Source of the DNA: Bog-473 sp963824195
GTDB lineage: Bacteria; Actinomycetota; Acidimicrobiia; Acidimicrobiales; RAAP-2
DNA: 64,000 nt
Assembly (NCBI GenBank): GCA_963824195.1
Contig: CAWGOJ010000022.1
Location: forward strand, 1 to 64,000
Direction of reading: 5' to 3'
Both the position numbers and the translations under genes were made by a program. The notes under the pieces are model-generated. The model was not told the DNA's origin. It saw only the letters and a program-made list of their open reading frames with translations, and did no database searches. Below, in pieces: positions 9,908 to 18,255 of the stretch (position 1 is its first letter; every line of letters starts with the position of its first letter).

Positions 9908-10065
9908 GTGCGCGCCTCCCTTCGTCGAGCGTGGTGCTCGAGTGAAGAGCCCGCTCGACGGGGGTCGCCTACGCTGCTGGGTGCTGCCCCGGGCGAAGGT
10001 CCCTCGTGGATCGGGCTCGTGGTCGTATGGGCTCGGGGCCGCGTGGTGCAACACGCGGCCCCGGG

Positions 10066-10707
10066 TCACTCAGGGTTCGTGTCGAAGGTGAAGTGCACCT
10101 CCTCGGAGTTGAAGCCCTCGGTGTGGAAGAGCCGCCACAGGTCGAGACCCTCGAGCGTGCCCGAGGAGATCGCGTCGATGATGCCGTTGACGAACTTCAA
10201 CTCGGCGACGAGCTGCTGCTCCTCGTACTCGGTCTCGAGCTCGAACAGGCGCGGCAGCCCCGCCGCCTTGGCCGCCTTCATGGCGCCCTTCATCCCGGCC
10301 AGCTTCACCTTGAGCGCCTCCGCCCTGCCCCGCAGCGCCATGAGCGCGTCATCGGGATCGAGCGAGGGGATGAAGGAGAGGCCGGCCATGAAGGCCGGGT
10401 ACTCCTTGGCGGGCACACTGATGAGCTCGGTCATCCAGTCGTCCATCTCCCGCGAGCCGTCGTCGGTGATCTGGTACACGGTCCGCTCGGGGCGCTTGCC
10501 CTCCCGCACCGTGCCGGTGGCCTTGATGAAGCCCTTCTTCTCGAGCGACTCGACGACGGCGTAGAGGGAGCCGTAGTTGAGGCGGACGCTCTCCTGCTTG
10601 GCCCGCTGGCGCAGCGTCTGTGCCACCTCGTAGGGGTGCATCGGCCTCTCGTACAGGCAGACCAGCACCGCCAGGGCGAGGGGGTTGGACCGGGACCATC
10701 TCGGCAT
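10066..10707 (-). CDS. PadR family transcriptional regulator
   Basis: About 213 residues: an N-terminal PadR winged helix (MHPYEVAQTLRQRA, then NYGSLYAVVESLEKKGFI) followed by a helical Vir_act_alpha_C-like dimer domain. Two in-frame ATGs exist, at 10716 and 10707. The first falls inside the best -10 hexamer (TATTAT, 10720-10715) and the second sits exactly at the predicted transcription start, so I prefer 10707 and a leaderless mRNA. PadR proteins often repress an adjacent exporter in response to its substrate, which fits the DrrAB pair downstream. Confidence 0.9.
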   Translation of the reverse strand: MPRWSRSNPLALAVLVCLYERPMHPYEVAQTLRQRAKQESVRLNYGSLYAVVESLEKKGFIKATGTVREGKRPERTVYQITDDGSREMDDWMTELISVPAKEYPAFMAGLSFIPSLDPDDALMALRGRAEALKVKLAGMKGAMKAAKAAGLPRLFELETEYEEQQLVAELKFVNGIIDAISSGTLEGLDLWRLFHTEGFNSEEVHFTFDTNPE

Positions 10708-10714
10708 GTATGTC

Positions 10715-10743
10715 ATAATATTCTATTCAGAGTAATCTGTAAA
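10715..10743 (-). promoter_or_regulatory. padR-like gene promoter, leaderless, with palindromic operator
   Basis: Minus strand: -35 TTTACA (10743-10738), a 17-base spacer, -10 TATTAT (10720-10715), then seven bases to the A of ATG at 10707. The spacer contains the perfect palindrome CAGA-GTAA-TCTG (10728-10739), well placed for autorepression and for control of the divergent operon starting at 10829. Confidence 0.65.
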
Positions 10744-10828
10744 GAGTGTTCTGACTAGCTCCGGCAACCCGACGTCGATGAAGACGCTGGCCAGGGTGCG
10801 AGACTGCACGTGGCCAGGAGGTGCAGCG

Positions 10829-12541
10829 GTGACGGAGGAACAACCGGGACGTGGCGACCTCGGCGCCTGGTGGGACTCGCGGCCGACCAACTACTACGAG
10901 GCCACGCCGAACCTCGCCCGCGTGCTTCGACGATGGGCCGGCGAGACTGCCGCCGAGAAGATGGAGCCGACGCTGCGCGAATTCGGCGCCGCCGTCGCCA
11001 CCGTCGTCGAGCCGGCGGTCGTGACCCTCGAAGGGCACCGCGAGCTTCCGACCCACATCCGCGACGACGGCATCGGCAGGCCCCTCGAGGCGATCGAGTT
11101 CCACCCCGCCTACGACGTGGCCGGTCGTGCAGTCTGGAACTCGGGGATGCTGGCCGGCGGACAGGAGGGACCGCGCCCCTTCGAGCTCGCTGCGCTCTTC
11201 TACCTGCTGACGCACGTCGGCGAGGGTGGGCACGCGTGCCCCGTCGTGTGCACCGCCGGCGCCATCCGTGCCCTGGAGCACCGGGGGAGCCAGAAACTGC
11301 GTGATCGCTTCCTGCCCGGCCTCCACGAGCGCGACTACGGCTCGTGCCTTCGGGCGTCGCAGTTTCTGACCGAGGTGCAGGGAGGGTCTGATGTGGGTGC
11401 CAACGCCACACGGGCCACACCGGACCCGGACATCGCCGACGGGTGGCGCATCACCGGGGAGAAGTGGTTCTGCTCCGTCGCCGATGCCGATCTGTTCGTC
11501 GTGACCGCCAGGCCGATCGGCGCGTCCAACGGCACCCGGGGCCTCGGCTGCTTCCTGGTCCCCCGCAGCGTCGACGGCACGACGCCGAACGGCTTCCGGA
11601 TCCGCCGCTTGAAGAACAAGCTCGGCACACGGGCCATGGCCTCCGCCGAGATCGACTTCGACGCTGCTCTGGGCTGGCCCATCGGCCCGATCGCGCAGGG
11701 GTTCCACGTGGCGGTGGAAGAGCTGCTCAATACCTCACGCTGGCTCAACGCCGTGGGCTCCACCGGCATCATGAGGCGGGCGTTCCTGGAGGCGACGTCC
11801 TTCGCCCGACACCGCCTGGCCTTCGGGCAACCCGTGGGGTCCTTCCCCCTCGTGCGCGAGCAGCTCGCGCTCATGAAGGCCGAGGAGCAGGCCGCGCTGG
11901 CGTCGACCATGGCCCTGACGGGGATGCTCACGCAGCTCGACGAGGGCCAGGCCGACGAGACGGTCGCCGGCGCCTTCCGGTTCCTCGTGAATGCCAACAA
12001 GTACGTGACCTCCATCTGCGCCACCGACGCGGCGCGGCGCGGCATCGAAGTGCTCGGTGGCAACGGCACCATCGAGGATTTCTCCCCACTCCCCCGCCTC
12101 TACCGAGACGCCATCGTGTTCGAGAGCTGGGAGGGCACGCACAACGTGCTGTGCGCCCAGGTGCTGCGGGACTGCATGCGCTTCGGGATCCACGACCACC
12201 TACTTTCGTGGCTGCGCGCGGAGCTGGCGGGCGCGGGTGGGGTCGGAGCGGACGAGCAAGTCCTATCGGTGGCGCTGGAGGGTCTCGAACCGCGGCTGCG
12301 AAGATCCATCACCGATCCCGGTCACGGGGCCGCGCACTTCCGGCGGCAGCTCGAGCTGCTCGTGCGCGCCGTACAGGCGACCTGCCTACTCACCGAGACC
12401 AGCGCCGAAGGTGCCGGTTCGGCAAAGGCCGCCGTGACCTCGCTGTTCGTGCGCCGCCACCTGGTCCCCGGCCACCTGCCCGACGATGATCCCGAGTGGT
12501 CCCGTCTAGTCGACGAAGCCCTCGCAGGGGACGCCGGCTGA
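10829..12541 (+). CDS. AidB-like acyl-CoA dehydrogenase
   Basis: A 570-residue flavoprotein of the acyl-CoA dehydrogenase superfamily, AidB branch. It has FLTEVQGGSDVGAN (FAD/substrate loop), KLGTRAMASAE, a helical C-domain, and GGNGTIEDF...RLYRDAIVFESWEGT, which aligns with the AidB/isovaleryl-CoA dehydrogenase catalytic end, plus an extra C-terminal domain. The GTG at 10829 is preceded by AGGAGGTG at six bases, clearly better than the ATG at 10778. It opens a five-gene operon and diverges from padR. It likely dehydrogenates an unusual acyl or amine-linked substrate; a DNA-alkylation role is possible but less likely here. Confidence 0.85.
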   Translation: MTEEQPGRGDLGAWWDSRPTNYYEATPNLARVLRRWAGETAAEKMEPTLREFGAAVATVVEPAVVTLEGHRELPTHIRDDGIGRPLEAIEFHPAYDVAGRAVWNSGMLAGGQEGPRPFELAALFYLLTHVGEGGHACPVVCTAGAIRALEHRGSQKLRDRFLPGLHERDYGSCLRASQFLTEVQGGSDVGANATRATPDPDIADGWRITGEKWFCSVADADLFVVTARPIGASNGTRGLGCFLVPRSVDGTTPNGFRIRRLKNKLGTRAMASAEIDFDAALGWPIGPIAQGFHVAVEELLNTSRWLNAVGSTGIMRRAFLEATSFARHRLAFGQPVGSFPLVREQLALMKAEEQAALASTMALTGMLTQLDEGQADETVAGAFRFLVNANKYVTSICATDAARRGIEVLGGNGTIEDFSPLPRLYRDAIVFESWEGTHNVLCAQVLRDCMRFGIHDHLLSWLRAELAGAGGVGADEQVLSVALEGLEPRLRRSITDPGHGAAHFRRQLELLVRAVQATCLLTETSAEGAGSAKAAVTSLFVRRHLVPGHLPDDDPEWSRLVDEALAGDAG

Positions 12542-12545
12542 TCCC

Positions 12546-13355
12546 ATGGCTCCCACGGTCCTCCACGTGGCGCCGCACCCCGACGACGAGGCCGTCGGCT
12601 GCCCCGGCGCGCTGCTCCATCTGCTCGACCGGGGCTGGACGGTGGTCAGCGTGATCGCAAGCCTGGGCTTCGAGGAGCAGTGGGGCCGCCGGCGCAGCGA
12701 GGCGGAGGAGGCCGCGAGCCGGGCCGGCTTCGTTCCGGTCTTCCTCGAACCGCCGCTCAACATCGACCTCGACGGGGACCTCGCGCTGGCCGTCGGCCGC
12801 ATCGCCGCCGAGCTCCCGTCGATCGTGAAGGAGCACGACGCGTCCATCGTCGTCTCTCCATCGCCGCACGACGTGCACCACGGCCACGAGGCGGTGGGGC
12901 GGGGCGTCCAGCGCGCCATGGCCGTCCTCGCCCCGACCGTGCGCTGGTGGATGTGGGGTGTGTGGGGCGAACTGCCCACGCCCAACATCTTCCACGCCTT
13001 CGGCGCGAACCTCCTGGACCGCGCGGCGCACATCCTCGATGCGTACGCCGGCGAGCTCGAGCGCAACGACTACCAGCGCCTGCTGTCCGGCCGGGCCGTT
13101 GCCAACGCGGTGCTCGGCTCCGAGCGCGTCTTCGGCTTTGGCTCCCCCGCCGCCAGCACGCTCCCCTACGCCGAGGTCCTCACCGAGGTGCGCCTGTTCG
13201 ACGGCCGCTTCATGGCCTCCGAGGCGCACACGCTCGACGAGGGACCGTTCCCCGACTCCAGCTTCGACCTCGACCTGACCCCGTGGCTCGACTCGCCGAG
13301 CGTCCACGAGATGGTGGGCCACATCCGGGAGGTGCGCGGGGAGGCGGGGACGTGA
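12546..13355 (+). CDS. PIG-L/LmbE-like N-deacetylase
   Basis: A 269-residue zinc hydrolase of the PIG-L superfamily (MshB, mycothiol conjugate amidase and GlcNAc-PI deacetylase relatives). Metal ligands are visible in HPDDE (11-15) and in HDVHHGHE (108-115). It should remove an acyl group from an N-acyl amine or amino sugar. It starts four bases after the dehydrogenase stop and overlaps the next gene by GTGA. Its place beside two dioxygenases and an LLM enzyme argues for a dedicated catabolic or biosynthetic route rather than mycothiol metabolism. Confidence 0.88.
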   Translation: MAPTVLHVAPHPDDEAVGCPGALLHLLDRGWTVVSVIASLGFEEQWGRRRSEAEEAASRAGFVPVFLEPPLNIDLDGDLALAVGRIAAELPSIVKEHDASIVVSPSPHDVHHGHEAVGRGVQRAMAVLAPTVRWWMWGVWGELPTPNIFHAFGANLLDRAAHILDAYAGELERNDYQRLLSGRAVANAVLGSERVFGFGSPAASTLPYAEVLTEVRLFDGRFMASEAHTLDEGPFPDSSFDLDLTPWLDSPSVHEMVGHIREVRGEAGT

Positions 13356-14170
13356 CGGCGCTGGCGCCAGAGCTGGTCGAGGACTTCCGGCGCCAGGGTT
13401 TTGTCGTGGTGCCCGACCTGCTGACCGCCGGCGAGCTCGCCCGGTACGGGGCGGCGGTGGACGAGGGCGTCGCCCGCCGCAGTCGGCACGACGCCCGAGC
13501 GCTGGCCGAGAAGTCGCGCTACGAACAGAGCTTCACGCAGTGCCAGAACCTCTGGGAGGACTGCGCCGACGTCCGCCCGCTGACCTTCCACCCGCGTATC
13601 GCCGAGACCGCCGCCCGCCTTCTCGGGGTCGACGCCGTTCGGCTCTGGCACGACCAGGCGCTCTACAAGGAGGCCGGCGGACGCGAAACTGACCCGCATC
13701 AGGACCAGCCCTACTGGCCCATCGTCGAGCCGGACACGATCACGGCGTGGATACCCCTCGACGGCTCGACCCTGGCCAACGGCGCCATGGGCTACCTGCC
13801 CGGGAGCCACCGGCTCGGACTCCGCGAGTTCGTCGACATCTTCAGCGGCACGGGCGAGGACCCGCTGGCACGCCGCGAGCTCGAGGGGATGGAGCCCGTC
13901 TGGGTCGAGGTGCCCGCCGGCGCGGTCGCGTACCACCACGGCCTCACGTTCCACTTGGCCGGGCCGAACACCACGGGTACGGTCCGTCGGGTGCACACGG
14001 CCATCTATTTCGCCGACGGCTCGACGCGGGGCGAGGGTCGCTACCCGCATCCTTCGGTCGAACGGGCGGGCATCGCGATGGGCGCCGCAATTGCCAGCGA
14101 CGTCACCCCGATCGCGTGGCCCCGTCCCGACGGCGTGGCGCCCGGCCCGCCCGCGGAGCCGCTCCGATGA
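13352..14170 (+). CDS. phytanoyl-CoA dioxygenase (PhyH) family protein, copy 1
   Basis: 272 residues, Fe(II)/2-oxoglutarate oxygenase fold. The iron facial triad is visible as H116-x-D118 (DPHQDQPYW) and the distal H201 (TFHLAGPN), with an Arg at 212-213 suited to binding 2-oxoglutarate. Start GTG at 13352 overlaps the deacetylase stop (GTGA); the longer open frame upstream lies over the deacetylase. The substrate is probably hydroxylated at an unactivated carbon. The next gene is a second, diverged PhyH protein in the same operon. Confidence 0.88.
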   Translation: MTALAPELVEDFRRQGFVVVPDLLTAGELARYGAAVDEGVARRSRHDARALAEKSRYEQSFTQCQNLWEDCADVRPLTFHPRIAETAARLLGVDAVRLWHDQALYKEAGGRETDPHQDQPYWPIVEPDTITAWIPLDGSTLANGAMGYLPGSHRLGLREFVDIFSGTGEDPLARRELEGMEPVWVEVPAGAVAYHHGLTFHLAGPNTTGTVRRVHTAIYFADGSTRGEGRYPHPSVERAGIAMGAAIASDVTPIAWPRPDGVAPGPPAEPLR

Positions 14171-14961
14171 GCTCGACGCTCACCGACGAGCAGCGGGCGT
14201 CGTGGGACGAGCGCGGGTTCTTCCGGATCGCCCGCTTCGCCGAACCCGCGACGTGCGAGGCCATGCTGACACGGGTCATCGAGATAGTGCGCGAGCCGGT
14301 GCTCTCCGAGGCGGTCGGCGTGAAGCTCGTGCCGGAGAGCAACAAGGCGGGCATGGAGCTGGCCAACCCCGAGGACGGCATGTCCAAGATCTTCAAGCTG
14401 CACCGGGACGGAGTCTTCGCCGACTTCGCCCACGCGACCGACGTCGTCGACCCCGTCTCGGAGCTGATCGCGCCCGACATCGACGTCTTCCTGTCCCAGT
14501 TCATCTTCAAGACGGTGGGTGCCTGGGGCCAGCCCTGGCACCAGGATTCCTTCTACTTCCCCTTCGAGCCGGCGCGGCCCGTAGTGGGCGTCTGGTTGGC
14601 CGTCACCGAGGCCACACTGGCCAACGGCTGCCTGCGCGTGTTGCCGGGGTCGCACACCGAGCCGGTGCACACGCACATACCGGACCGCCGACCCGGTGCC
14701 AACTACGGCTACTTCGAAATCGTCGACCACGACATGGCCGCAGCGGAGCCGGTGCTCATGGACCCCGGTGACCTGCTGGTCTTCGACAGCCACCTCATGC
14801 ACTGCTCGACCGACAACGAGTCCGACGGCATGCGGGCCGCCATGGTGTACCACTACGCGGCGGCGGGCACGGTCGACCACACCGAGGAGTACTTCCCCAC
14901 GGTCAACGACTGGGTGCCGGCACGGCGCGGCGGGCTGCCGACGGCGCCACAGGCGGCGTGA
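14167..14961 (+). CDS. phytanoyl-CoA dioxygenase (PhyH) family protein, copy 2
   Basis: 264 residues, start ATG at 14167 within an ATGA overlap with copy 1. The triad H125-x-D127 (PWHQDSFYF), H212 (HLMHCSTDN) and Arg223 are intact, so it should be an active Fe(II)/2-oxoglutarate oxygenase. Outside these motifs and LANGxxxxLPGSH it differs strongly from copy 1, so the two are ancient paralogs likely acting on successive intermediates or different positions. Confidence 0.88.
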   Translation: MSSTLTDEQRASWDERGFFRIARFAEPATCEAMLTRVIEIVREPVLSEAVGVKLVPESNKAGMELANPEDGMSKIFKLHRDGVFADFAHATDVVDPVSELIAPDIDVFLSQFIFKTVGAWGQPWHQDSFYFPFEPARPVVGVWLAVTEATLANGCLRVLPGSHTEPVHTHIPDRRPGANYGYFEIVDHDMAAAEPVLMDPGDLLVFDSHLMHCSTDNESDGMRAAMVYHYAAAGTVDHTEEYFPTVNDWVPARRGGLPTAPQAA

Positions 14962-14974
14962 AGAGAGCGGGCCT

Positions 14975-16012
14975 GTGCCACTGAAATTCGACGCCATGCT
15001 GCCGGCGCAGCCGCTACGCCAGGCGGGCGCGCTGGGGCGGCGGGCTGCCGAGGCGGGACTCTCGGGGCTCGTGGTCACCGAGGCGGGCCGAACGGCCTAT
15101 CTGACCTGCGGCGCGCTGGCGGTGGCGGCCGACATCGACGTGCTCACCGGGATCGCCGTCGCCTTCCCCCGCAGCCCGATGGTCACGGCGGCAGCGGCGT
15201 GGGAGCTCGCCGAGGCCACCGGCGGGCGCTTCCGGCTCGGTCTGGGCGCCCAGGTGCGCGCCCACATCCTGCGCCGCTACGGGTCGGACTTCGACCCGCC
15301 GGGCCCCCGACTGCGCGAGTACGTCCTCGCCGTCAAGCAGATCTTCGAATCCTTCCGCACGGGGGCGCCCTTGGCCGTCGAGGGCGAGTTCTACGCCCTG
15401 TCACTGCTCCCGGCAACGTGGGCCCCGGGAGCGATCGACTACCCGGACCCGCCCATCGACGTGGCCGCCGTCAACCCCTGGATGCTGCGCATGGCCGGCC
15501 AGGTGGCCGACGGGGTCCACGTCCACCCGCTCAACACGACGACCTACCTGCGCGAGACGGTGCTGCCCGAATTGGGAGCGGGCGCGGCACGGTCGGGCCG
15601 CACCGTGGACGACCTCGAGGTGATCGTGCCGGCCTTCCTGTGCGTGGGCGACACCGAGGAGGAGCGCCACGCCTGGCGGGAAATGGCGCGGGTCCAGGTG
15701 TCGTTCTACGGCTCCACGCCCAACTACGCCTTCATCTTCGAGCAGTTGGACCGGGAGGGGACGACCGAACGGATCCGGGAACGGCAGCGGGCGGGCGACG
15801 TCCCGGGCATGGCGGCGGTGATCGACGACGACCTGCTCGAGCAGTTCACGACGACCGGCACCTGGGGCGACATGGCCGACAAGATCGTGGCCAAGTACGG
15901 CGGCATGGCCACCCGGGTGGTGAGCTACTTCACGGGGTCCGACGTCGTGCGTGACCCCGGAGCTTTCGAGCGCTGGGGAGAGCTGGCCCGCCAGGTCACT
16001 GCCTCTGCGTAG
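14975..16012 (+). CDS. luciferase-like (LLM) F420-dependent oxidoreductase
   Basis: A 345-residue TIM-barrel enzyme of the bacterial luciferase-like family. It has LVVTEAGRTAYLT near the start, IAVAFPRSPMVTA, GRFRLGLGAQVRAHILRRYG, and VAAVNPWMLRMAGQVADGV late in the barrel, the pattern of actinobacterial F420-dependent members. The GTG at 14975 is the first plausible start after the PhyH stop; its ribosome-binding site is weak (GAGAG). Last gene of the operon. A paralog of the same subtype is at 36365 (GxGxQVRxHIxxR shared). Confidence 0.88.
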   Translation: MPLKFDAMLPAQPLRQAGALGRRAAEAGLSGLVVTEAGRTAYLTCGALAVAADIDVLTGIAVAFPRSPMVTAAAAWELAEATGGRFRLGLGAQVRAHILRRYGSDFDPPGPRLREYVLAVKQIFESFRTGAPLAVEGEFYALSLLPATWAPGAIDYPDPPIDVAAVNPWMLRMAGQVADGVHVHPLNTTTYLRETVLPELGAGAARSGRTVDDLEVIVPAFLCVGDTEEERHAWREMARVQVSFYGSTPNYAFIFEQLDREGTTERIRERQRAGDVPGMAAVIDDDLLEQFTTTGTWGDMADKIVAKYGGMATRVVSYFTGSDVVRDPGAFERWGELARQVTASA

Positions 16013-16065
16013 GCATGGTCCCATGGAGGGAGCCGCAGCGAGGACCCACGGACCCGCCGCTCGGC

Positions 16066-16161
16066 GCTACGGGCGCCGGCGGAAGAGGCGGCGCTCGGAC
16101 GTCTCCGGCTCCTCGGCCTCCTCGGCTGCCAAGGCGGCATCGAGCTCGGCGAACGCACCGT
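16066..16161. repeat. about 95-bp repeat, copy 1
   Basis: This stretch matches 17650-17743 at roughly 85-90 percent by eye, ending at the same point of the coding frame (CGCCGGCG...stop). It encodes the shared acidic-then-basic tail AEEAEEPE...RRLFRRR on the minus strand. Copy 2 lacks two bases that are present here around 16139. Confidence 0.7.
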
Positions 16162-16348
16162 CCTCGTCATCGTCCTCGGATGGGTCGGCGAACTCTTCGT
16201 GAATGGGCTCGGTGTCCGCCTCGTCCTCGAGGTCGATGCGCTCATCATTGAGCTCGGCAGGCACCGCACCGGCATTGCGTCGGGCCATCGCCCGACGACG
16301 TGGAGGGGCTGCCACACGTGGCCGGTACACGATGCGGGTCCCCAGCAC
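16067..16348 (-). CDS. small hypothetical protein with acidic tail
   Basis: About 93 residues from a GTG at 16348, or 73 from an ATG at 16288. The body is very acidic (EDEADTEPIHEEFADPSEDD) and ends in AEEAEEPETSERRLFRRRP, closely matching the tail of the broken DUF2510 gene at 17651. The frame stays open upstream to a stop near 16410 with plausible coding (RLTKNGVLGTRIVYRPR), so the true start may lie further up. Function unknown. It sits downstream of a decayed gene in a region of gene loss. Confidence 0.4.
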   Translation of the reverse strand: MLGTRIVYRPRVAAPPRRRAMARRNAGAVPAELNDERIDLEDEADTEPIHEEFADPSEDDDEDGAFAELDAALAAEEAEEPETSERRLFRRRP

Positions 16349-16673
16349 ACCATTCTTCGTCAGACGGTCACGCTCACGGCACCGCTCGACGCGATACCCT
16401 TTTCCTCGCTATACGGCTGACTCGTACTCAGACGGTAGAGGTACTCTGGTACTGACTGGCCACCTGGTCGAACTGCCGGGCGGGGATGACCTGGCCCGCC
16501 GGCGGCGCCTGCACACTGACCGCAGTGCCGTAGTTGGAGAACTACATGGTGCTGGCGATGGGGCGCTCTGGCCGGCGACGGAGAACGCGACGGTGGTCCG
16601 TATCTGCTTCAGGTGAGTTCGCGCAGTAGACGTAGACCTCGTAACTGAGCCGGCTGTAGAGCACCGACGAGAC
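16349..16673. other. non-coding stretch with one palindromic element
   Basis: No convincing gene in about 325 bases. The only structure noticed is AGAG-GTA-CTCT (16437-16447), followed by a second GGTACTG, resembling the recurrent element found at other promoters. Coding bias is weak in all frames and base composition is less GC-skewed by codon position than in neighbours. Confidence 0.4.
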
Positions 16674-17387
16674 TTACGCCCTCATGTAGAACGGCACATG
16701 CTCAGACGTGATGGTCTTGGAGATACCCGCTGGGCACAGCCGGATGGAGTACCACTGCACCGGGGCGCCGTCGACGCTCGAGGACCCCAGCGCGTGGACG
16801 CGGTGCCTTCCGCTCGGAGGACGGTGAGCATCGCACTCGGGTCACTGAAGATCCCCCCGGCGCCAACCCCGCTCGTGCCCGACGCGTCCTTTCCCATGTC
16901 GATGGAGATCCACGACTTCCCCGGAACGACGTCGCCCACCACTGGTCCGAGGTTGTAGTACGCGGGGAGCCGTCGATGACCGCTCGCTCGGTCAACGGCT
17001 GACCGCCACCGAATACGTGAGGGTCAGATTCGACGCGCTGGTCGCGAAGCTGGTGTCGCCGTTCCCGGCAATCGTGAGCCCCTGCCCGCCGGCGCCGATC
17101 GTCATGGAGAGTGCGACATCCGCCGACCTGCCGTGGAGTGACGTCGTGACGGCGCTGGACAGCGTGGAACCGGTGTCGGATCCGTTGTAGCCGGACAGCT
17201 CGTAGGCGGCCACGCCCGCTCCGGCGAGGATCACAACGGCCGCGCCCACGAGGAGCTATGCCCGTCCACGATGGGTGGTGGTAAGCGACGTTGCAGGCGC
17301 GGCGCCGAACGGGACGCCGTCGTCGCGCCCGCTCCCGACAACGCCGTCTGCGTCGCGGCCGCGGACCCGCTCGAAGAGCGCAGCCAT
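16674..17387 (-). pseudogene. decayed membrane-anchored secreted protein
   Basis: Pieces of one protein appear in succession on the minus strand. An ATG at 17387 gives MAALFERVRGRDADGVV..., broken by TAG at 17258-17256, then in the same frame LLVGAAVVILAGAGVAAYEL (membrane anchor) and a domain to SNLTLTYSVAVSR. After shifts near 16970-17000 come YYNLGPVVGDVVPGKSWISI and SAMLTVLRAEG, and after another shift near 16790 ALGSSSVDGAPVQWYSIRL to a stop at 16674. The order and style match LppX/LprG-like actinobacterial surface proteins of about 230 residues. One nonsense (probably TGG to TAG) and at least two frameshifts mean it is dead. Confidence 0.75.
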
Positions 17388-17650
17388 GCGCTCGCGCCGC
17401 CTGAGATGTCGAACGAGACGGAAGAGGCGCTGGCCACATGGTCATCACGGGACTCCCTTTCCGGGGTCCCGGCGACCTGCAACTCATCGAATCCGTGCGT
17501 TCCCTCAGCGACGCCTTTTCTATCGGCCGGGTCCCAGTCCCGGCTTGAGTCCGGCTCCATCCGCTCGTGCCTCTCGTCCCGACCGGCGAGAAGCTGATCG
17601 CAGGGGCCACGGTGTCATGGCGGTGAGGCCGCACGGGGGACCTGCGGACG
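17388..17650. other. spacer without recognisable gene
   Basis: About 260 bases between two pseudogenes. A 109-codon frame from 17560 (minus) overlaps the 5' part of the decayed gene, has low-complexity Ser/Ala/Arg content and no ribosome-binding site, and is not credible. Nothing else is seen. Confidence 0.4.
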
Positions 17651-17743
17651 TTACGAGCGCCGGCGGAAGAGGCCGCGCTTGGACCTCTCCGGCTCCTCGG
17701 CCTCCTCGGCTGCCAGGGCGGCTGAGCTCGGCGAAGGCACCGT
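17650..17743. repeat. about 95-bp repeat, copy 2
   Basis: Matches 16066-16161 but lacks two bases near 17722. That puts the tail AALAAEEAEEPERSKRGLF out of frame with the rest of the DUF2510 gene. Confidence 0.7.
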
Positions 17744-18029
17744 TGCCGTCGGGGTCATCCGTGTCCTGGCCGGCGGACGGAATCGGCGTCGTCGACGGCG
17801 GGGCCGGGCTGTCGGCGCGATCGAACATGGTCGAGAGCCGGTCCTCCACCGCATCGATGTCGGCTGTGGCCGCGGCCAGGGCCCGCTGGAGCTCAGGGAC
17901 GTGCTCGGGCAGATGCAGAGAACGTCCCTTGCCCGCAGGGCGCACCCGGTCGGTCCAGTCGGACCCGTTCCAATAACGCTCCCGGTCCCCGTCCTCGGGG
18001 TCGGGCAGCCACCCCGGGCCGTTGTCCAT
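17651..18029 (-). pseudogene. DUF2510 protein, frameshifted near its C terminus
   Basis: From ATG 18029, preceded by GGAGG at seven bases. The N-terminal GPGWLPDPEDGDRERYWNG with SDWTDRVRP is a DUF2510 module (a small Trp-rich domain found at termini of actinobacterial membrane-associated proteins). Then LHLPEHVPELQRALAAATAD looks coiled. The frame runs well to NGAFAEL, then a 2-base deletion near 17722 sends it into a long unnatural extension. The expected tail AALAAEEAEEPERSKRGLF RRRS continues in another frame to the stop at 17651. Recent damage or a sequence error. Confidence 0.7.
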
Positions 18030-18163
18030 CGGTCGTCCTCCGATCAACTCGGGATCCCCCGCGCCAGCTTCTCACGATATATGCGCAGCCAGGATGCAGA
18101 AGGACCTGCTGCGGCGATAGAAAGGGCCTCCGAATGTGTCGCGAGGGTGGAGGTGGGCCGCTC

Positions 18164-18180
18164 AATAGTATCCTGAATTT
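18164..18180 (+). promoter_or_regulatory. AATAGTATCCTGAATTT element
   Basis: Nearly the same as the element at 20134-20150. It contains the -10-like hexamer TATCCT (18168-18173) and lies about 80 bases upstream of the small protein gene. No clear -35 is seen. Confidence 0.4.
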
Positions 18181-18255
18181 CCCTCCAGCGGCCGGTTGAG
18201 GGCGCCGGGACCAAAGAACAGTGACACCCGAGAGCGAGGTACGACTGCAGTGGGG

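Noticed and set aside
17231..17560. 109-codon minus-strand frame between the pseudogenes
   Set aside because: It overlaps the N-terminal part of the decayed surface protein, has low-complexity content and no ribosome-binding site.
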